From positions 2,170,001 through 2,234,000 of the forward strand of contig NZ_CP129019.1 in assembly GCF_020524355.2 (NCBI RefSeq): DNA of 64,000 nt, written 5' to 3'. A program made the position numbers and the translations under genes. The stretch's first letter is position 1, and each line of letters opens with the position of its first letter. Origin of the DNA: Mesobacillus subterraneus (GTDB lineage: Bacteria; Bacillota; Bacilli; Bacillales; Cytobacillaceae). The notes under the pieces were generated by a model that ran no database searches, was not told the DNA's origin, and saw only the letters and a program-made list of their open reading frames with translations. Shown piece after piece: positions 36,736-45,930 of this stretch.

Positions 36736-37608
36736 ATGAAGAAAACAAAACGTTTCATACAGCTCGGGTTGGGCATCTTGTTGATGGTTTCATTCCTCTT
36801 TTTCGCCAACGGGTTTGGTTATGCAGATGATCATTCTCTTACTGTTAAAAAAGGTGATACACTTTACAGCATTTCAAAAAAATACAACCTGACTGTCCAG
36901 GAGCTAAAGGGTTTCAATGATTTAAAGAACAATACCATCTATATTGGGCAAAAGTTGATGCTTCCTGGCCTATCAGAATCAGAGCCGATGTATGCAGTTG
37001 TTGGAGGTTCTTTTACCAAGAAAGACAATGTAACGAAACAAATCGCTAATCTGAAAAAGAAAGGAATTGAAGCTGCCGTCATTACTAAGGTCATTAATGA
37101 TAAAACTTATTACCGCATCCAGGCTGGCGTTTATTCAAAAAAGACAAATGCTGAGAAACAAATAGAGCTGTTGCGCAAAAAAGGGATTAAAGATGCTTAT
37201 TTTGTAACAAGTAAGAATCTACAAGTTAATGGTGTCCACGTTGGTTCCACATACAGCCAGCTTCTTCACCAGTTCGGAAAGCCGGTAAAAACTGAGGACC
37301 AGTTGAATATCAGGTCGCTGTTTTACAATGGTGAAGGTGCCGGAGTTCGCGTGAATTTCAACATGGAGAATGGGACTGTCTTTGGACTGCAAGTCTATCC
37401 GGAATATTTAAAACTAAGCTTCCCTCCAAAAGACAAAAGCCAGGTTATTGATGTATATGGATATCCTAATGAAGTAAGTAACGTCTCCTGCTACGAAAGC
37501 GCGACTTGCGGACAGTTCATCTACCAATTTAATAAGAACCAATTAATCATCCAGTTCGACCGCGATGGAAAAACTGTTCAGTATTATGATTTAAGCAAAT
37601 TACAATAG
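36736..37608 (+). CDS. Secreted LysM and SPOR domain protein
   Basis: 290 residues: signal peptide 1-30 (ends GYA). LysM at about 34-77 (LTVKKGDTLYSISKKYNLTV ... GQKLMLPG). SPOR repeat pair at about 84-157 (YAVVGGSFTKKDNVTKQIAN, YRIQAGVYSKKTNAEKQIEL). A C-terminal domain at about 165-290 has the GSTYSQLLHQFGKP-like opening seen in several Bacilli exported proteins. Binds peptidoglycan; function of the last domain unknown. Site GAGGTG before the ATG. Confidence 0.9.
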   Translation: MKKTKRFIQLGLGILLMVSFLFFANGFGYADDHSLTVKKGDTLYSISKKYNLTVQELKGFNDLKNNTIYIGQKLMLPGLSESEPMYAVVGGSFTKKDNVTKQIANLKKKGIEAAVITKVINDKTYYRIQAGVYSKKTNAEKQIELLRKKGIKDAYFVTSKNLQVNGVHVGSTYSQLLHQFGKPVKTEDQLNIRSLFYNGEGAGVRVNFNMENGTVFGLQVYPEYLKLSFPPKDKSQVIDVYGYPNEVSNVSCYESATCGQFIYQFNKNQLIIQFDRDGKTVQYYDLSKLQ

Positions 37609-37717
37609 CTTACAGGCCGCCATTTGACGGTCTTTTATTTTACGGTCTTGGATAAAAAAATGCCATTTATAAATAATAATGGAGGATGTTATTAACCTGC
37701 GAAGGAGAATGTGAAGC

Positions 37718-38362
37718 ATGAAAAAGTTATTGTTGATGGGTTTTATTTTAATATTGCCGCTAACTATGATGGCCGGATCAAACCCTGCTTACGCCAAACC
37801 ACAGCACAAATGTATTTCCCAATCTGAGATAAAGTTCGAAAACGATTTCCGGAGACTATGGGTCGACCATGTTTTGTGGACAAGCAACTATATTACAAGT
37901 GCCACGACAGCAGGTGCTGAGGATCAAAAAGACGTGCTTGAAAGGCTCCTAAGAAACCAGGAGGATATCGGAAACTCAATCAAACCGGTATACGGTGAGG
38001 CAGCTGGAAACCAACTTACAGACTTGCTTAAAGAACATATTGTTATAGCTGGAGGTATTGTTGAAGCAGCTAAAAGTGGAGATAAAGCAAAGCTCGATCA
38101 GCTAAACAAAGAATGGTTTAGAAATGCTGACGATATCGCCGCTTTCCTCAGCAAAGCTAACCCAAATCTAAAAAACGAAGATGTAAAGAAGTTACTGTAT
38201 ACCCACCTGGAAATGGTGGCAGATGACCTTAACGCAAGCTTGAAGAAAGATTGGCAAGCACGAATTGTTTCGATCGACGACGGAATGACTCATATCATCA
38301 TGATGTCTGATGCCATTTCAGATGCAGTTATAAAGCAGTTCCCTGAGAAGTTTAAGAAGTAA
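37718..38362 (+). CDS. Secreted helical protein, unknown
   Basis: 214 residues: signal peptide 1-26 (ends AYA), then a nearly all-helical mature part. Four putative helices each carry a His in similar register: LWVDHVLWTSNYI, LLKEHIVIAGGIV, LLYTHLEMVADDL and DDGMTHIIMMSDAI. This suggests a four-helix bundle that could bind metal (inference). AAGGAG lies 11 bases before the ATG. Family name not known to me. Confidence 0.7.
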   Translation: MKKLLLMGFILILPLTMMAGSNPAYAKPQHKCISQSEIKFENDFRRLWVDHVLWTSNYITSATTAGAEDQKDVLERLLRNQEDIGNSIKPVYGEAAGNQLTDLLKEHIVIAGGIVEAAKSGDKAKLDQLNKEWFRNADDIAAFLSKANPNLKNEDVKKLLYTHLEMVADDLNASLKKDWQARIVSIDDGMTHIIMMSDAISDAVIKQFPEKFKK

Positions 38363-38370
38363 GCATAAGT

Positions 38371-38421
38371 CCGGGAAGGTTTTTAGTCAAAACCATGACA
38401 ATTAAACCTTCCTGTTTTCAT
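38371..38421 (+). terminator. Rho-independent terminator
   Basis: GGAAGGTTT / AAACCTTCC stem with a long loop and TGTTTT tail. Confidence 0.65.
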
Positions 38422-38597
38422 ACACACCGTCCCTCGAACACGTACTTCTTCATTTTTCCAGAAAATCCCCCACCGCTCTACATGTTCCATAAGTTTGATG
38501 CGCCTTTGTAGCTTTAATAAGGTTTTTACTTTAGATATATTTTTATTACCAACACATATTAAAAGCTAAATATGTTACACTTTAATGATAGTGTTAT

Positions 38598-39170
38598 ATG
38601 TCTACAATACAACGGGGTGCTAATTTGGAATGTGTGCATTTAAAAGAGGTTAATGAAATTGCAAACCAGGCCAAGGGACATGGACTATATTTTTTCCAGG
38701 ATCAGGAACGATATATTTCTAATGTGATTGATTTCGTCATCTCAGGATTAGAACGAAATGAGTATTCCATCATTATAGAAAATGACCGAATAACACCATT
38801 GATAATTAAAAGACTCACAGTGTTATTGAATGAAACAGTTTAGAAAAAGTGAAGTTTATCAATAATTATGACTTTTATTATGCCAAGGGGAGACTTTAGG
38901 ATTAATTCAATTTTCGAATTCCTCCCGAACCTAATTGAAGGTTATTCAGAAAATATAAATGTCCGGAGCTGGGCACATGTAGAGTGGCGAGATGAGCCAG
39001 AGGTAAGCAAAAAATTAATGGGTTCTGAAAAAGAAGCTGATGTAATCGTAAACGAAACAAACCTTCTTTCTGTTTGTGCCTACGATTCTGAAAGGGTTAG
39101 TGGAGAATTCAAGGAAGGACTACTATCCTGCCACAACTTTTTTATAAATGAAAAAGAAAATGGCGTGTAA
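38598..39170 (+). pseudogene. MEDS (DcmR-like sensory) domain protein, two compensating frameshifts
   Basis: The first frame (to 38843) has GLYFFQDQERYISNVIDFVI and IIIENDRITPLIIK, the MEDS start. The last frame (from about 38888) has DFRINSIFEFLPNLIEGYSE, WAHVEWRDEPEV and ANETNLL-like ends. The 15 codons between are readable in a third register (LEKVKFINNYDFYYAKG). One base is missing near 38840 and one extra G lies in the run 38887-38890. Such proteins regulate sporulation or stress in Bacilli. Either decayed or misread. Confidence 0.65.
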
Positions 39171-39200
39171 ACTGACATTAGTTTTGCACGCCATTTTTTT
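39158..39200 (+). terminator. Rho-independent terminator of the MEDS gene
   Basis: AATGGCGTG / CACGCCATT stem with a T7 tail, overlapping the stop codon. Confidence 0.85.
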
Positions 39201-39315
39201 AATTTATTATTTTCATTCAGCATCACCTAATCGGTAATTAGTAGATCATACTTATGCTAGCCTATTACTAATATAAATAAGTCGGAAACATCTGTATATT
39301 ATGGTGCATTTCTCT

Positions 39316-39426
39316 TTAGTTGAAGATATAATCGAAAAATTGTGAGAACATTGGTATTCCAATGTAACCTATCAAGATGCCGACTAATAAAACCCAAAAA
39401 TAACTCCATTTCAAAAAGCTTTTCAT
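39316..39426 (-). CDS. Small single-span membrane protein (36 residues)
   Basis: The ATG at 39426 has AGAGGAAA about five bases upstream. MKSFLKWSYFWVLLVGILIG then YIGIPMFSQFFDYIFN. One hydrophobic helix with a basic N-terminus. No family known. Similar in size and style to the 43-residue ORF at 31647. Confidence 0.45.
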   Translation of the reverse strand: MKSFLKWSYFWVLLVGILIGYIGIPMFSQFFDYIFN

Positions 39427-39624
39427 TTGTTTTCCTCTTTCCCGCTCTCCTACTTATTCAATAACAAAGGTATTTGATCAGTAAGGTGAAATTTTCAATG
39501 TAGCTGTTTACGCACTTCTATTAATTACGTGCCTGGATTCTTCCTGGACGTTCTCACCCTTCCTTTACCATTCTCCTTCCACATAAAAATTAAAAAACTT
39601 CAGTCACTCGACGCCCCTAAGGTG

Positions 39625-40077
39625 TTAATTTTTCACTTCAAAATTAATTGGTGCTGAGCTTAAACTGAACTGACTTGAGCCAACCGAGAAAGATGAAGTT
39701 TGAACAAATGCATCATATTTTCCTTCTTCCAGATTGATACCATTTAATGTTTGAGAAAACTTCTCTCCTTTTTTCATAGTGGTTTTTATATCATTAAAGT
39801 CAATTTTTTCAATTACATTTCCACCTTCATAATTCCTAATTACAATTGTGATTGTAGGTACAGAAGTAAACTCTATGTCTTTTTCACCAATATATTTTAA
39901 ATAAGCACTAACTTGTATTTCTTCGTCTACTTGGTAAAGATTCTTATCTCCCTCTATAACCAAGCTGAATTGATCTATTTTCTTTTCTTCTTTAACTGGC
40001 TCATTTGATAAATTGCTATTACAGCCAACCAATAATAAAGGAATAATAATAATAAAAATAAAGCCGATGTTCTTCAC
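39625..40077 (-). CDS. Lipoprotein, unknown
   Basis: 150 residues with lipobox LLVGC (about 15-19) after MKNIGFIFIIIIPL. The mature part is a single predicted beta-sandwich (YQVDEEIQVSAYLKYIGEKD, GEKFSQTLNGINLEEGKYD), reminiscent of BsuPI-like intracellular/extracellular Ig folds. Family not confirmed. First of a run of minus-strand small genes. Confidence 0.65.
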   Translation of the reverse strand: MKNIGFIFIIIIPLLLVGCNSNLSNEPVKEEKKIDQFSLVIEGDKNLYQVDEEIQVSAYLKYIGEKDIEFTSVPTITIVIRNYEGGNVIEKIDFNDIKTTMKKGEKFSQTLNGINLEEGKYDAFVQTSSFSVGSSQFSLSSAPINFEVKN

Positions 40078-40157
40078 ATTAACCTCCAGACAATATGACT
40101 TGTTATAAAAGAAGAATTTGCCATTAAAGCCTCATGTTATTTTAAGACTATTTGTCC

Positions 40158-40367
40158 TTATTCTTTATCAAACTTTTGAATCCTCCGCCTATGATTTAAG
40201 TCTATAACCATTTCTCCGACACCCATTGCAATCAATCCATTCAGCAACGCAAATATCAGAAGTGCTATATCTCCACCACCATCTGATAAAAGAACCATTA
40301 TAATTCCCAATATACTAAAGAAAACAAAAGCCATTCCTAATACATATAAAGCACGGCCAATAAGCAA
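40158..40367 (-). CDS. Small membrane protein, unknown
   Basis: 69 residues from TTG 40367 (GAGGTG eight bases upstream). Two spans (5-27 and 33-55) separated by DGGGD, and a basic NHRRR tail. No family recognised. Confidence 0.6.
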   Translation of the reverse strand: MLIGRALYVLGMAFVFFSILGIIMVLLSDGGGDIALLIFALLNGLIAMGVGEMVIDLNHRRRIQKFDKE

Positions 40368-40485
40368 TTTTATTTCACCTCACCATTAGTCTTTCTTCTA
40401 CTAAAATCCGATTATTCCATAAGCAAAACGACATAGAATGTAATCCCTTCAAGGCTTAATGCAGTCATATGTTAAATAAGCTGAG

Positions 40486-40686
40486 TCACCGCTTCTTCTT
40501 AATCAATTCGATTAAATAGTAGGTTTGTGATATTAGAAATGAAAGAAGAAACACAATTACTATTCCTATCGTTAATAACATATCTCCTGCGGGATCTTCA
40601 CCACCCATAAAAACAGAAGCAAATATAAGATAGAGAATTATACTAACCATTAGAGTTAAGAAAAAAACGCTAACATACTTTGACAC
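40486..40686 (-). CDS. Small membrane protein, unknown
   Basis: 66 residues: two spans (5-26 and 36-58) separated by MGGEDPAGD and ending KKKR. Similar in plan to the neighbour at 40158 (GGGD/GGED loop between two helices), so the two may be distant paralogues. Confidence 0.6.
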   Translation of the reverse strand: MSKYVSVFFLTLMVSIILYLIFASVFMGGEDPAGDMLLTIGIVIVFLLSFLISQTYYLIELIKKKR

Positions 40687-40720
40687 AAAACCGCTCCTCT
40701 AAGATTTCATTTTTTATATT

Positions 40721-41011
40721 TCAAGCAAGACCACGCGGAATCAAATAGCAATATATTAGAACTGAGTTAAGAATTATACAAATAGTGTTAACAGTGACCA
40801 AAAACAACTTGATGTTTTTTAAGGTAGACCTAACCCCAGAAATGAATAGTAGAAGAAATCCTATTTGTATTGAACCATACATAAAAACCCATATATTCCA
40901 ATGAGGAAACAAGAGTAATATTGGATAGAACACTACTGCTGTGACTGCCAATAAGATTGTCAAAATACTTAATAGAACAACTGTTGTTCGGTCGTATTCT
41001 TGATATTTCAC
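40721..41011 (-). CDS. Membrane protein, unknown
   Basis: 96 residues with three hydrophobic segments (about 12-33, 40-58, 68-90) after a polar MKYQEYDRTT start. AGGAGGG precedes the ATG. No family recognised. Confidence 0.6.
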   Translation of the reverse strand: MKYQEYDRTTVVLLSILTILLAVTAVVFYPILLLFPHWNIWVFMYGSIQIGFLLLFISGVRSTLKNIKLFLVTVNTICIILNSVLIYCYLIPRGLA

Positions 41012-41138
41012 AACCTTCGCCCTCCTATTTTATACTTCCCAAGCGTCTATTTTGTCCGCACCGATCACTATAAAGTTATATAACTCAATGGACAGGCATA
41101 TGGTAAATATGAAACTTTAACAAAAGGAGCTTATAATA

Positions 41139-41453
41139 ATGAAACAAATTCTTGCATTATCAAGTTTGCTGTTATTTTGCATTTTCTTGGTCTATAACAG
41201 TCCTCAGATTTCCCAGAGATACTTTGACACAGAATCCTTAGAAACAAATGCCCGAGTTGGAACAACTGATGACATTTTAGAAACGATTTTACCTGAATTT
41301 GAATATGTACATGAAAGAGATAAGGACAAAGAAGTGGATGGTTATATCGTTGAAACGCACCGAGAGTATGAAATTCAGAGAGATGAAGATGGTAACATTA
41401 TCAAGCAGATGCCTACATTAAACTTTGAATATATAAGATATAAAAAATATTAA
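41139..41453 (+). CDS. Exported or membrane-anchored small protein, unknown
   Basis: 104 residues; AAGGAG nine bases before the ATG. An N-terminal hydrophobic segment (4-20) is followed by a charged, acidic soluble part (DILETILPEFEYVHERDKDK, YEIQRDEDGN). No family recognised. Only plus-strand gene in this block. Confidence 0.6.
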   Translation: MKQILALSSLLLFCIFLVYNSPQISQRYFDTESLETNARVGTTDDILETILPEFEYVHERDKDKEVDGYIVETHREYEIQRDEDGNIIKQMPTLNFEYIRYKKY

Positions 41454-41558
41454 TAGGTAAAGATACTCATGCTTTGCCTATTTGTTAGTGAGCGCAGCTG
41501 ACATCACCTTAGTTAAAAAATCCATATACAATCCTGATTGCATCAGATTTCGCCCCAC

Positions 41559-41825
41559 TTATGGTCTCTTAATTAAGGACATCCATATCCTTACCCCTAT
41601 CTTGCAAAGCATGTAGATTATAAAGAAGTTGGCTAAAAGCGTCCATATGTTGAGATCAACGCCACCAAAACCCCTTCCCTCATGATAAGACAAAGACGGC
41701 AATGGTAAACCGTAGTATTGAACAGAAGCATCTTCACCAACTCCAGGTACAAATGTAAGAATTATTGTTAGAGCAAGTGATGTGATTTGTAGCTTGTTAA
41801 TCGTCCTCAATTTTTCACTGTCCAA
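41559..41825 (-). CDS. Small membrane protein, unknown
   Basis: 88 residues: two spans (about 12-27 and 60-82) linked by an extracellular loop containing VGEDASVQYYGLPLPSLSYH. No family recognised. Confidence 0.55.
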   Translation of the reverse strand: MDSEKLRTINKLQITSLALTIILTFVPGVGEDASVQYYGLPLPSLSYHEGRGFGGVDLNIWTLLANFFIIYMLCKIGVRIWMSLIKRP

Positions 41826-41881
41826 TTAACCACCACACTTTACTATATTCTATATCCTTCTTTAAGGATTTCACCACTGAT

Positions 41882-42094
41882 TTATTTCTCGAAATTAACC
41901 ATTTTAAAATAAATGATGGAAGAACTCACTAATCCGAATCCAAACAAAATACCTCCGCTTACCACGAAATTAATAATATAGCTTTTGACAATCAGATGAT
42001 AGTAGGCTGTATCCACTTCTCCTCGACTGGCTAACCACGCATCCGCATTAGACCTTCCCAATTTAACACTAAATGCGATGAAAATAATTCCCAA
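41882..42094 (-). CDS. Small membrane protein, start uncertain
   Basis: 70 residues from TTG 42094, but coding-like sequence continues upstream in frame (DQGFAIVCVLLVFLGIIFIA would complete a first span) without an ATG/GTG/TTG and site. The true start or an upstream indel is unresolved. Second span about 38-60. No family recognised. Confidence 0.5.
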   Translation of the reverse strand: MGIIFIAFSVKLGRSNADAWLASRGEVDTAYYHLIVKSYIINFVVSGGILFGFGLVSSSIIYFKMVNFEK

Positions 42095-42243
42095 GAAAAC
42101 TAATAAGACACAAACTATGGCAAAACCCTGATCCTTACTAATGGCTCTAATATAGTGTTGAATATACTCATGAAAACCTTGCTATAATTAATATGGTAAC
42201 GATTGCCTCAACCAAACAGTTAAGAGTGTAAATTAAAATTTCC

Positions 42244-42281
42244 CCACATTGAAATTAGTGTTAATACTAATTTCAATGTGG
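42244..42281 (-). terminator. Strong hairpin terminator of the DUF3231 gene
   Basis: Perfect 16-bp inverted repeat CCACATTGAAATTAGT / ACTAATTTCAATGTGG with a 6-base loop, 14 bases after the stop; minus-strand tail GGGGAAATTTT. Confidence 0.75.
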
Positions 42282-42295
42282 ACCAGACGCATATT

Positions 42296-43306
42296 TCAAT
42301 TCCCTTTTTTGATGATGGCTGCCCGATCCTCCATTTGCGGAGGTTCTTCCAACCAGCCGTTCTTAATCTTGATTTCAATTCCTTCCTGCGCGTAGAAAAA
42401 TATATCCTTTGAAATCATGAAAGCTTTCATGGATAAGTCATTTCTTAAAGTGAAAAACGCTCCCACTCCCGCTCCGACAAGGCTAAAGCCATTTAAAATG
42501 TAAATAAAATGCATCATCAGCTTGTCTGAAAACGGTGGAATGGTTGATGCAGTGACTGTGCCTCCTAAAGCGGCTGAAGGTTGAAGATCACTCTCACGAA
42601 GAAGTTCTTCCATTATTCCAATCTGCTTTTTAGCGAGCTCTTTTCCCTTGAGAAAAAATTTCTTTGCTTCTTTATTCTGTGCACATTGCGCAAAACCGGT
42701 AATCAACTGCATGCCAATAATATTGGATTCAAGATTGTGATTGAGGATTCCAATTTCCAAATTGTTCAATACTCGCTTATCACCAAATAGCTTCATGCCC
42801 TTCATATACTTATTGCTCTCGATGATTTCTGTTGTTTTTGGCATGGTTACTTTTGGCGGCTGTGAAAGAATCCCCTTTTCCAGTAGATATAATGTTGCCA
42901 GTTTGTAAATTTTTTGAGTAACTGTCGTAAGTCCCTCATAAATCGTCATCACTCGATTGTCATAGGACATATTCATATTCAATGTATATAACCCCATGCT
43001 CACTTGCTTCAACACGCGAACAAACATGATATCAAATCCATTGTCAAAAAGTTTAGGAGCATCCAAGTGAACATCCTCTGACGTAAATCCAAGTGGCTTC
43101 ACGATTCCTTGATCCTTAAAAAGAACTTCCATCTCTTTTACATAAAAATCAAGCTCCTGCCACAATCCGCCTAAAATATTTCGAGCCTGCTGATCATCAG
43201 CTTTCTCAATAAAATACTCCAAGATCCTCATGATCAAGGTTTTCTCCTGATATGTCTGCCAAAGAGTCCCGACTTCAGAAGCACTGATCGGCTTAGTTTG
43301 GACCAT
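42296..43306 (-). CDS. DUF3231 family protein
   Basis: 336 residues from the ATG at 43306 (AAGGAGG eight bases upstream). Two tandem copies of a ferritin-like helical module (about 5-160 and 170-330). Each has the SEVGTLWQTYQEKTLIMRIL / NLEIGILNHNLESNIIGMQL opening, a central acidic helix and GLYTLNMNMSYDNRVM / GVGAFFTLRNDLSMKA near the end. DUF3231 proteins are found in sporeformers; function unknown. Confidence 0.9.
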   Translation of the reverse strand: MVQTKPISASEVGTLWQTYQEKTLIMRILEYFIEKADDQQARNILGGLWQELDFYVKEMEVLFKDQGIVKPLGFTSEDVHLDAPKLFDNGFDIMFVRVLKQVSMGLYTLNMNMSYDNRVMTIYEGLTTVTQKIYKLATLYLLEKGILSQPPKVTMPKTTEIIESNKYMKGMKLFGDKRVLNNLEIGILNHNLESNIIGMQLITGFAQCAQNKEAKKFFLKGKELAKKQIGIMEELLRESDLQPSAALGGTVTASTIPPFSDKLMMHFIYILNGFSLVGAGVGAFFTLRNDLSMKAFMISKDIFFYAQEGIEIKIKNGWLEEPPQMEDRAAIIKKGN

Positions 43307-43562
43307 GCAAATGACCTCCTTACCACATTCCATTTTACTTAATACAATCTCCAATTTTATGGAAATAATCCTTATTTTTCACAAGTCTGACTCTGAAAAA
43401 GAATGGTTTTGTATTCAGACCTGGCACTTTTTGGCGGTCAGAAGAAGATTATCGGTATGCGATTAGAAATTTATAAGAAGGGTAAATTTCACAACATCAA
43501 TTAGCAAGAAGAATTAGAGTCCCCTTATGGCATGCTGATTCTATAACTGGATAAGAATTCAA

Positions 43563-43602
43563 CAAAAAGGTGCCTTAATCTTTCTTGGATTAAAGCACCG
43601 TT
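43563..43602 (-). terminator. Rho-independent terminator of the VOC gene
   Basis: GGTGCTTTAATC / GATTAAGGCACC on the minus strand with TTTTTG tail. Confidence 0.85.
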
Positions 43603-43627
43603 TAAATATTACCTTTATTTATATTTC

Positions 43628-44002
43628 CTACCAGTGCACTTGAAGTTTATTGCCATTCACATCAAAAAAGTGAAAAAAAGCATGTCCATTTTCCTCTTTT
43701 ATATCCTCAACCGTAACACCATTTTCAATCAGGTGTGTATGGAATTTAGATAGTTCTGGACTTGTAAAACCAATGCTAAATGCTGGGGCATTCCCAATTG
43801 TAAAATGTGAGAAAGTATCATCTTCAGTAGGAACTAAAATAAGCAAAAAAGGTCCCTCATTAACTTTTATAATCGCAAATGGATCCTCAGTAATGGTTAA
43901 TAATTGAAGCCCTAATATGTCTTTATACCATTGTGCAGACTGCTCTAAATTTTTTACCGGAATCCTAATATAATGTACTTGTTCAATAAATGTATTACTC
44001 AT
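43628..44002 (-). CDS. VOC superfamily protein (glyoxalase/bleomycin-resistance/dioxygenase fold)
   Basis: 124 residues with two beta-alpha-beta-beta-beta repeats: EQVHYIRIPVKNLEQSAQWY at the start (metal-site His at residue 10), and HAFFHFFDVNGNKLQVHW at the end, with the DVNGN turn. The metal triad is only partly evident. Substrate unknown. Confidence 0.88.
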   Translation of the reverse strand: MSNTFIEQVHYIRIPVKNLEQSAQWYKDILGLQLLTITEDPFAIIKVNEGPFLLILVPTEDDTFSHFTIGNAPAFSIGFTSPELSKFHTHLIENGVTVEDIKEENGHAFFHFFDVNGNKLQVHW

Positions 44003-44192
44003 AAACTACCTCTCTTTAATTTAAGTATGGTTTATTAAGTAATTCTCTTTTCAAATCCCTTTTCCCTTCCAATTCATTGAACTAATCTACATCTAAAGTT
44101 GAAACTGCAACTTTTTAAGGAATTCAACAATAGAGCCTAAACCTTACTGCAGAGTTTCACACGATAGCTTAATAAACAAAGTGATTTCCGTA

Positions 44193-44423
44193 TTATTTCC
44201 CTTTCCTTTTTACGGATTTTAGGTTGAGAATAAATGACCAAGCATTAGCAGTTATCAACCCAATCCAAAACACTGCAAAGTTGGAAAACAGATAACCGTT
44301 AAAAATATAGAAATATATTTCGTTGGTAAACAAAACGATTAAGAAGACATAAAAGCCAACAATACAACCTTTTTCCCAATTCTTTGTTTCCTTTTCAGTC
44401 ATCTTTTTAAAAAATATCCCCAT
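44193..44423 (-). CDS. Small membrane protein, unknown
   Basis: 76 residues: basic/polar N-terminus (MTEKETKNWEKG) and two spans (about 22-42, 48-66), ending KRKGK. No family recognised. The 44424-44788 gap holds nothing I can support. Confidence 0.55.
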   Translation of the reverse strand: MGIFFKKMTEKETKNWEKGCIVGFYVFLIVLFTNEIYFYIFNGYLFSNFAVFWIGLITANAWSFILNLKSVKRKGK

Positions 44424-44788
44424 CCTGTATCCTCATTTCTGACTAGTCCTTACAAAATCCTAAATAACTACACTTGACAGCATCGAATTGGAGAAATCAT
44501 TTTGCGAGTATTGATCCTGAATATCACAAATACTCTTTCTTAACCATTATATGAAAACTTCTTTCAGAATCGTTAAATCTAAAAGCAAGAGACTCTCATT
44601 CTAGTCATATCCTATCATTTAAACTGCCCTTTTTTAAAAGATAGATTGCTGTCTTGTTTTAAAAAGTTATATTGTTCTTACACTAATCACAACAATAAAT
44701 TCACAAGATTCATTGCCGTTCCAAGTCAGAAAATAGATTAGTCCTCGCAAAGAATTTTTAGATTCAAGAAATATGAACAAAGCTCATT

Positions 44789-45538
44789 CTACCTGCTTAA
44801 TAAACATGATATAACCTCTGGTAAACGTTTTTTGAAGGCTTGATAATTATGCTCGGCACCTTCTATGACTTTCAGTTCTGCCTCAATTCCTTTTTGCCTG
44901 ATAATCTCAAAGATGGCCTTATTGGTTTCCAGGAATGGCCCAGCAAGTTTTTCGCCACCCTCTTTTGTGCCACAATCCAAATATACTTTTTTTAGTTGGG
45001 ATAGATCTGCCATTTTCAGCAACCGCTCGATTTCTTCCTGGTTACGGTAAAAACCGGATGAAAGACCTGCGATTCTTTTAAAAATATGAGGGTAAGTGCA
45101 TGCCGCATATGTTGTGACTAACGATCCTAAAGAGATGCCGGCCATATAAGTTTCATTTAAATTAGTATTATATTTCGAGTCAATGAGTGGTTTCAGTTCA
45201 TTAACGATAAACTCAACATATTCCTTGCCTTTTCCGCCTTCAGAACTCGGTTTGCCAAGAAACTTTGCTGTATATTCACCGTTTATCCAGGGACAAAACT
45301 CATTCACGCGCTCTCCCGGATTCTGATCTATTGCCACCACGATTAGCTCCACATCGTTCTCATCCAGGTAGTCGTGCAGTTCAAGCGCCACACCGCTAAT
45401 CGCCTCTTCATTTCCAAACACATTCTGTCCATCATGCATGTATAAAACAGGATATATATTGTCTTTCCAATCTGTCGGCAAATAGACTCTAATTTTCCTT
45501 TCCCCTTCAAACAAGGGAACTGAGAAACTTTCTATCAT
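44789..45538 (-). CDS. Esterase D/enterobactin-esterase-like alpha/beta hydrolase (YbbA/BesA type)
   Basis: 249 residues. The nucleophile elbow is YMAGISLGSLVT (Ser about 133), the catalytic His is in EGAEHNYQAF (about 232), and a likely Asp is in KKVYLDCGTKEGGE. YPVLYMHDGQNVF is the typical oxyanion-side block of the family. It could hydrolyse a siderophore trilactone or other esters. No siderophore genes adjoin it, so the substrate is open. Confidence 0.85.
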   Translation of the reverse strand: MIESFSVPLFEGERKIRVYLPTDWKDNIYPVLYMHDGQNVFGNEEAISGVALELHDYLDENDVELIVVAIDQNPGERVNEFCPWINGEYTAKFLGKPSSEGGKGKEYVEFIVNELKPLIDSKYNTNLNETYMAGISLGSLVTTYAACTYPHIFKRIAGLSSGFYRNQEEIERLLKMADLSQLKKVYLDCGTKEGGEKLAGPFLETNKAIFEIIRQKGIEAELKVIEGAEHNYQAFKKRLPEVISCLLSR

Positions 45539-45878
45539 ACTTCCACACTCTTTTCGATTAATTTGATGAAGATTTTACCATATGCGCGGAACCCATTCCA
45601 GAAAAAATGTACAGGAATACAAAAACCACAGTATATCCCATGTTTAGTTTCTAATGACCTTTCATCATCTTCTTACCCTTGCTTTAAATGACAACCTGGT
45701 ATTGTGGCTTATAATAATGAAGGAAGTGCGACAATGATGAGTTCAGCATTATAAAGCATCGTTACAGTTCAATTAATAATGAATGATCCTATGGAAAACT
45801 AAGGATAAGATCCTGCAACAGGTTTTTTTCTGATGTTTGTGCTACTCATTAATGAAAACAAATTCCTGAAATCAAAAG

Positions 45879-45908
45879 AAATGCAAGGGAGTGTGTTCCC
45901 TTGCATTT
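45879..45908 (-). terminator. Rho-independent terminator of the TOMM operon
   Basis: AAATGCAAGGGA / TCCCTTGCATTT stem with a 6-base loop and TCTTTT on the minus strand, 23 bases after the SagB stop. Confidence 0.9.
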
Positions 45909-45930
45909 CTTTATCGACTATTTCTGATTA

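Noticed and set aside
38841..38890. Stop-codon readthrough or Sec at the MEDS gene break
   Set aside because: Stops include TAG and TGA close together and the protein is restored by two indels, so frameshift is the simpler explanation.
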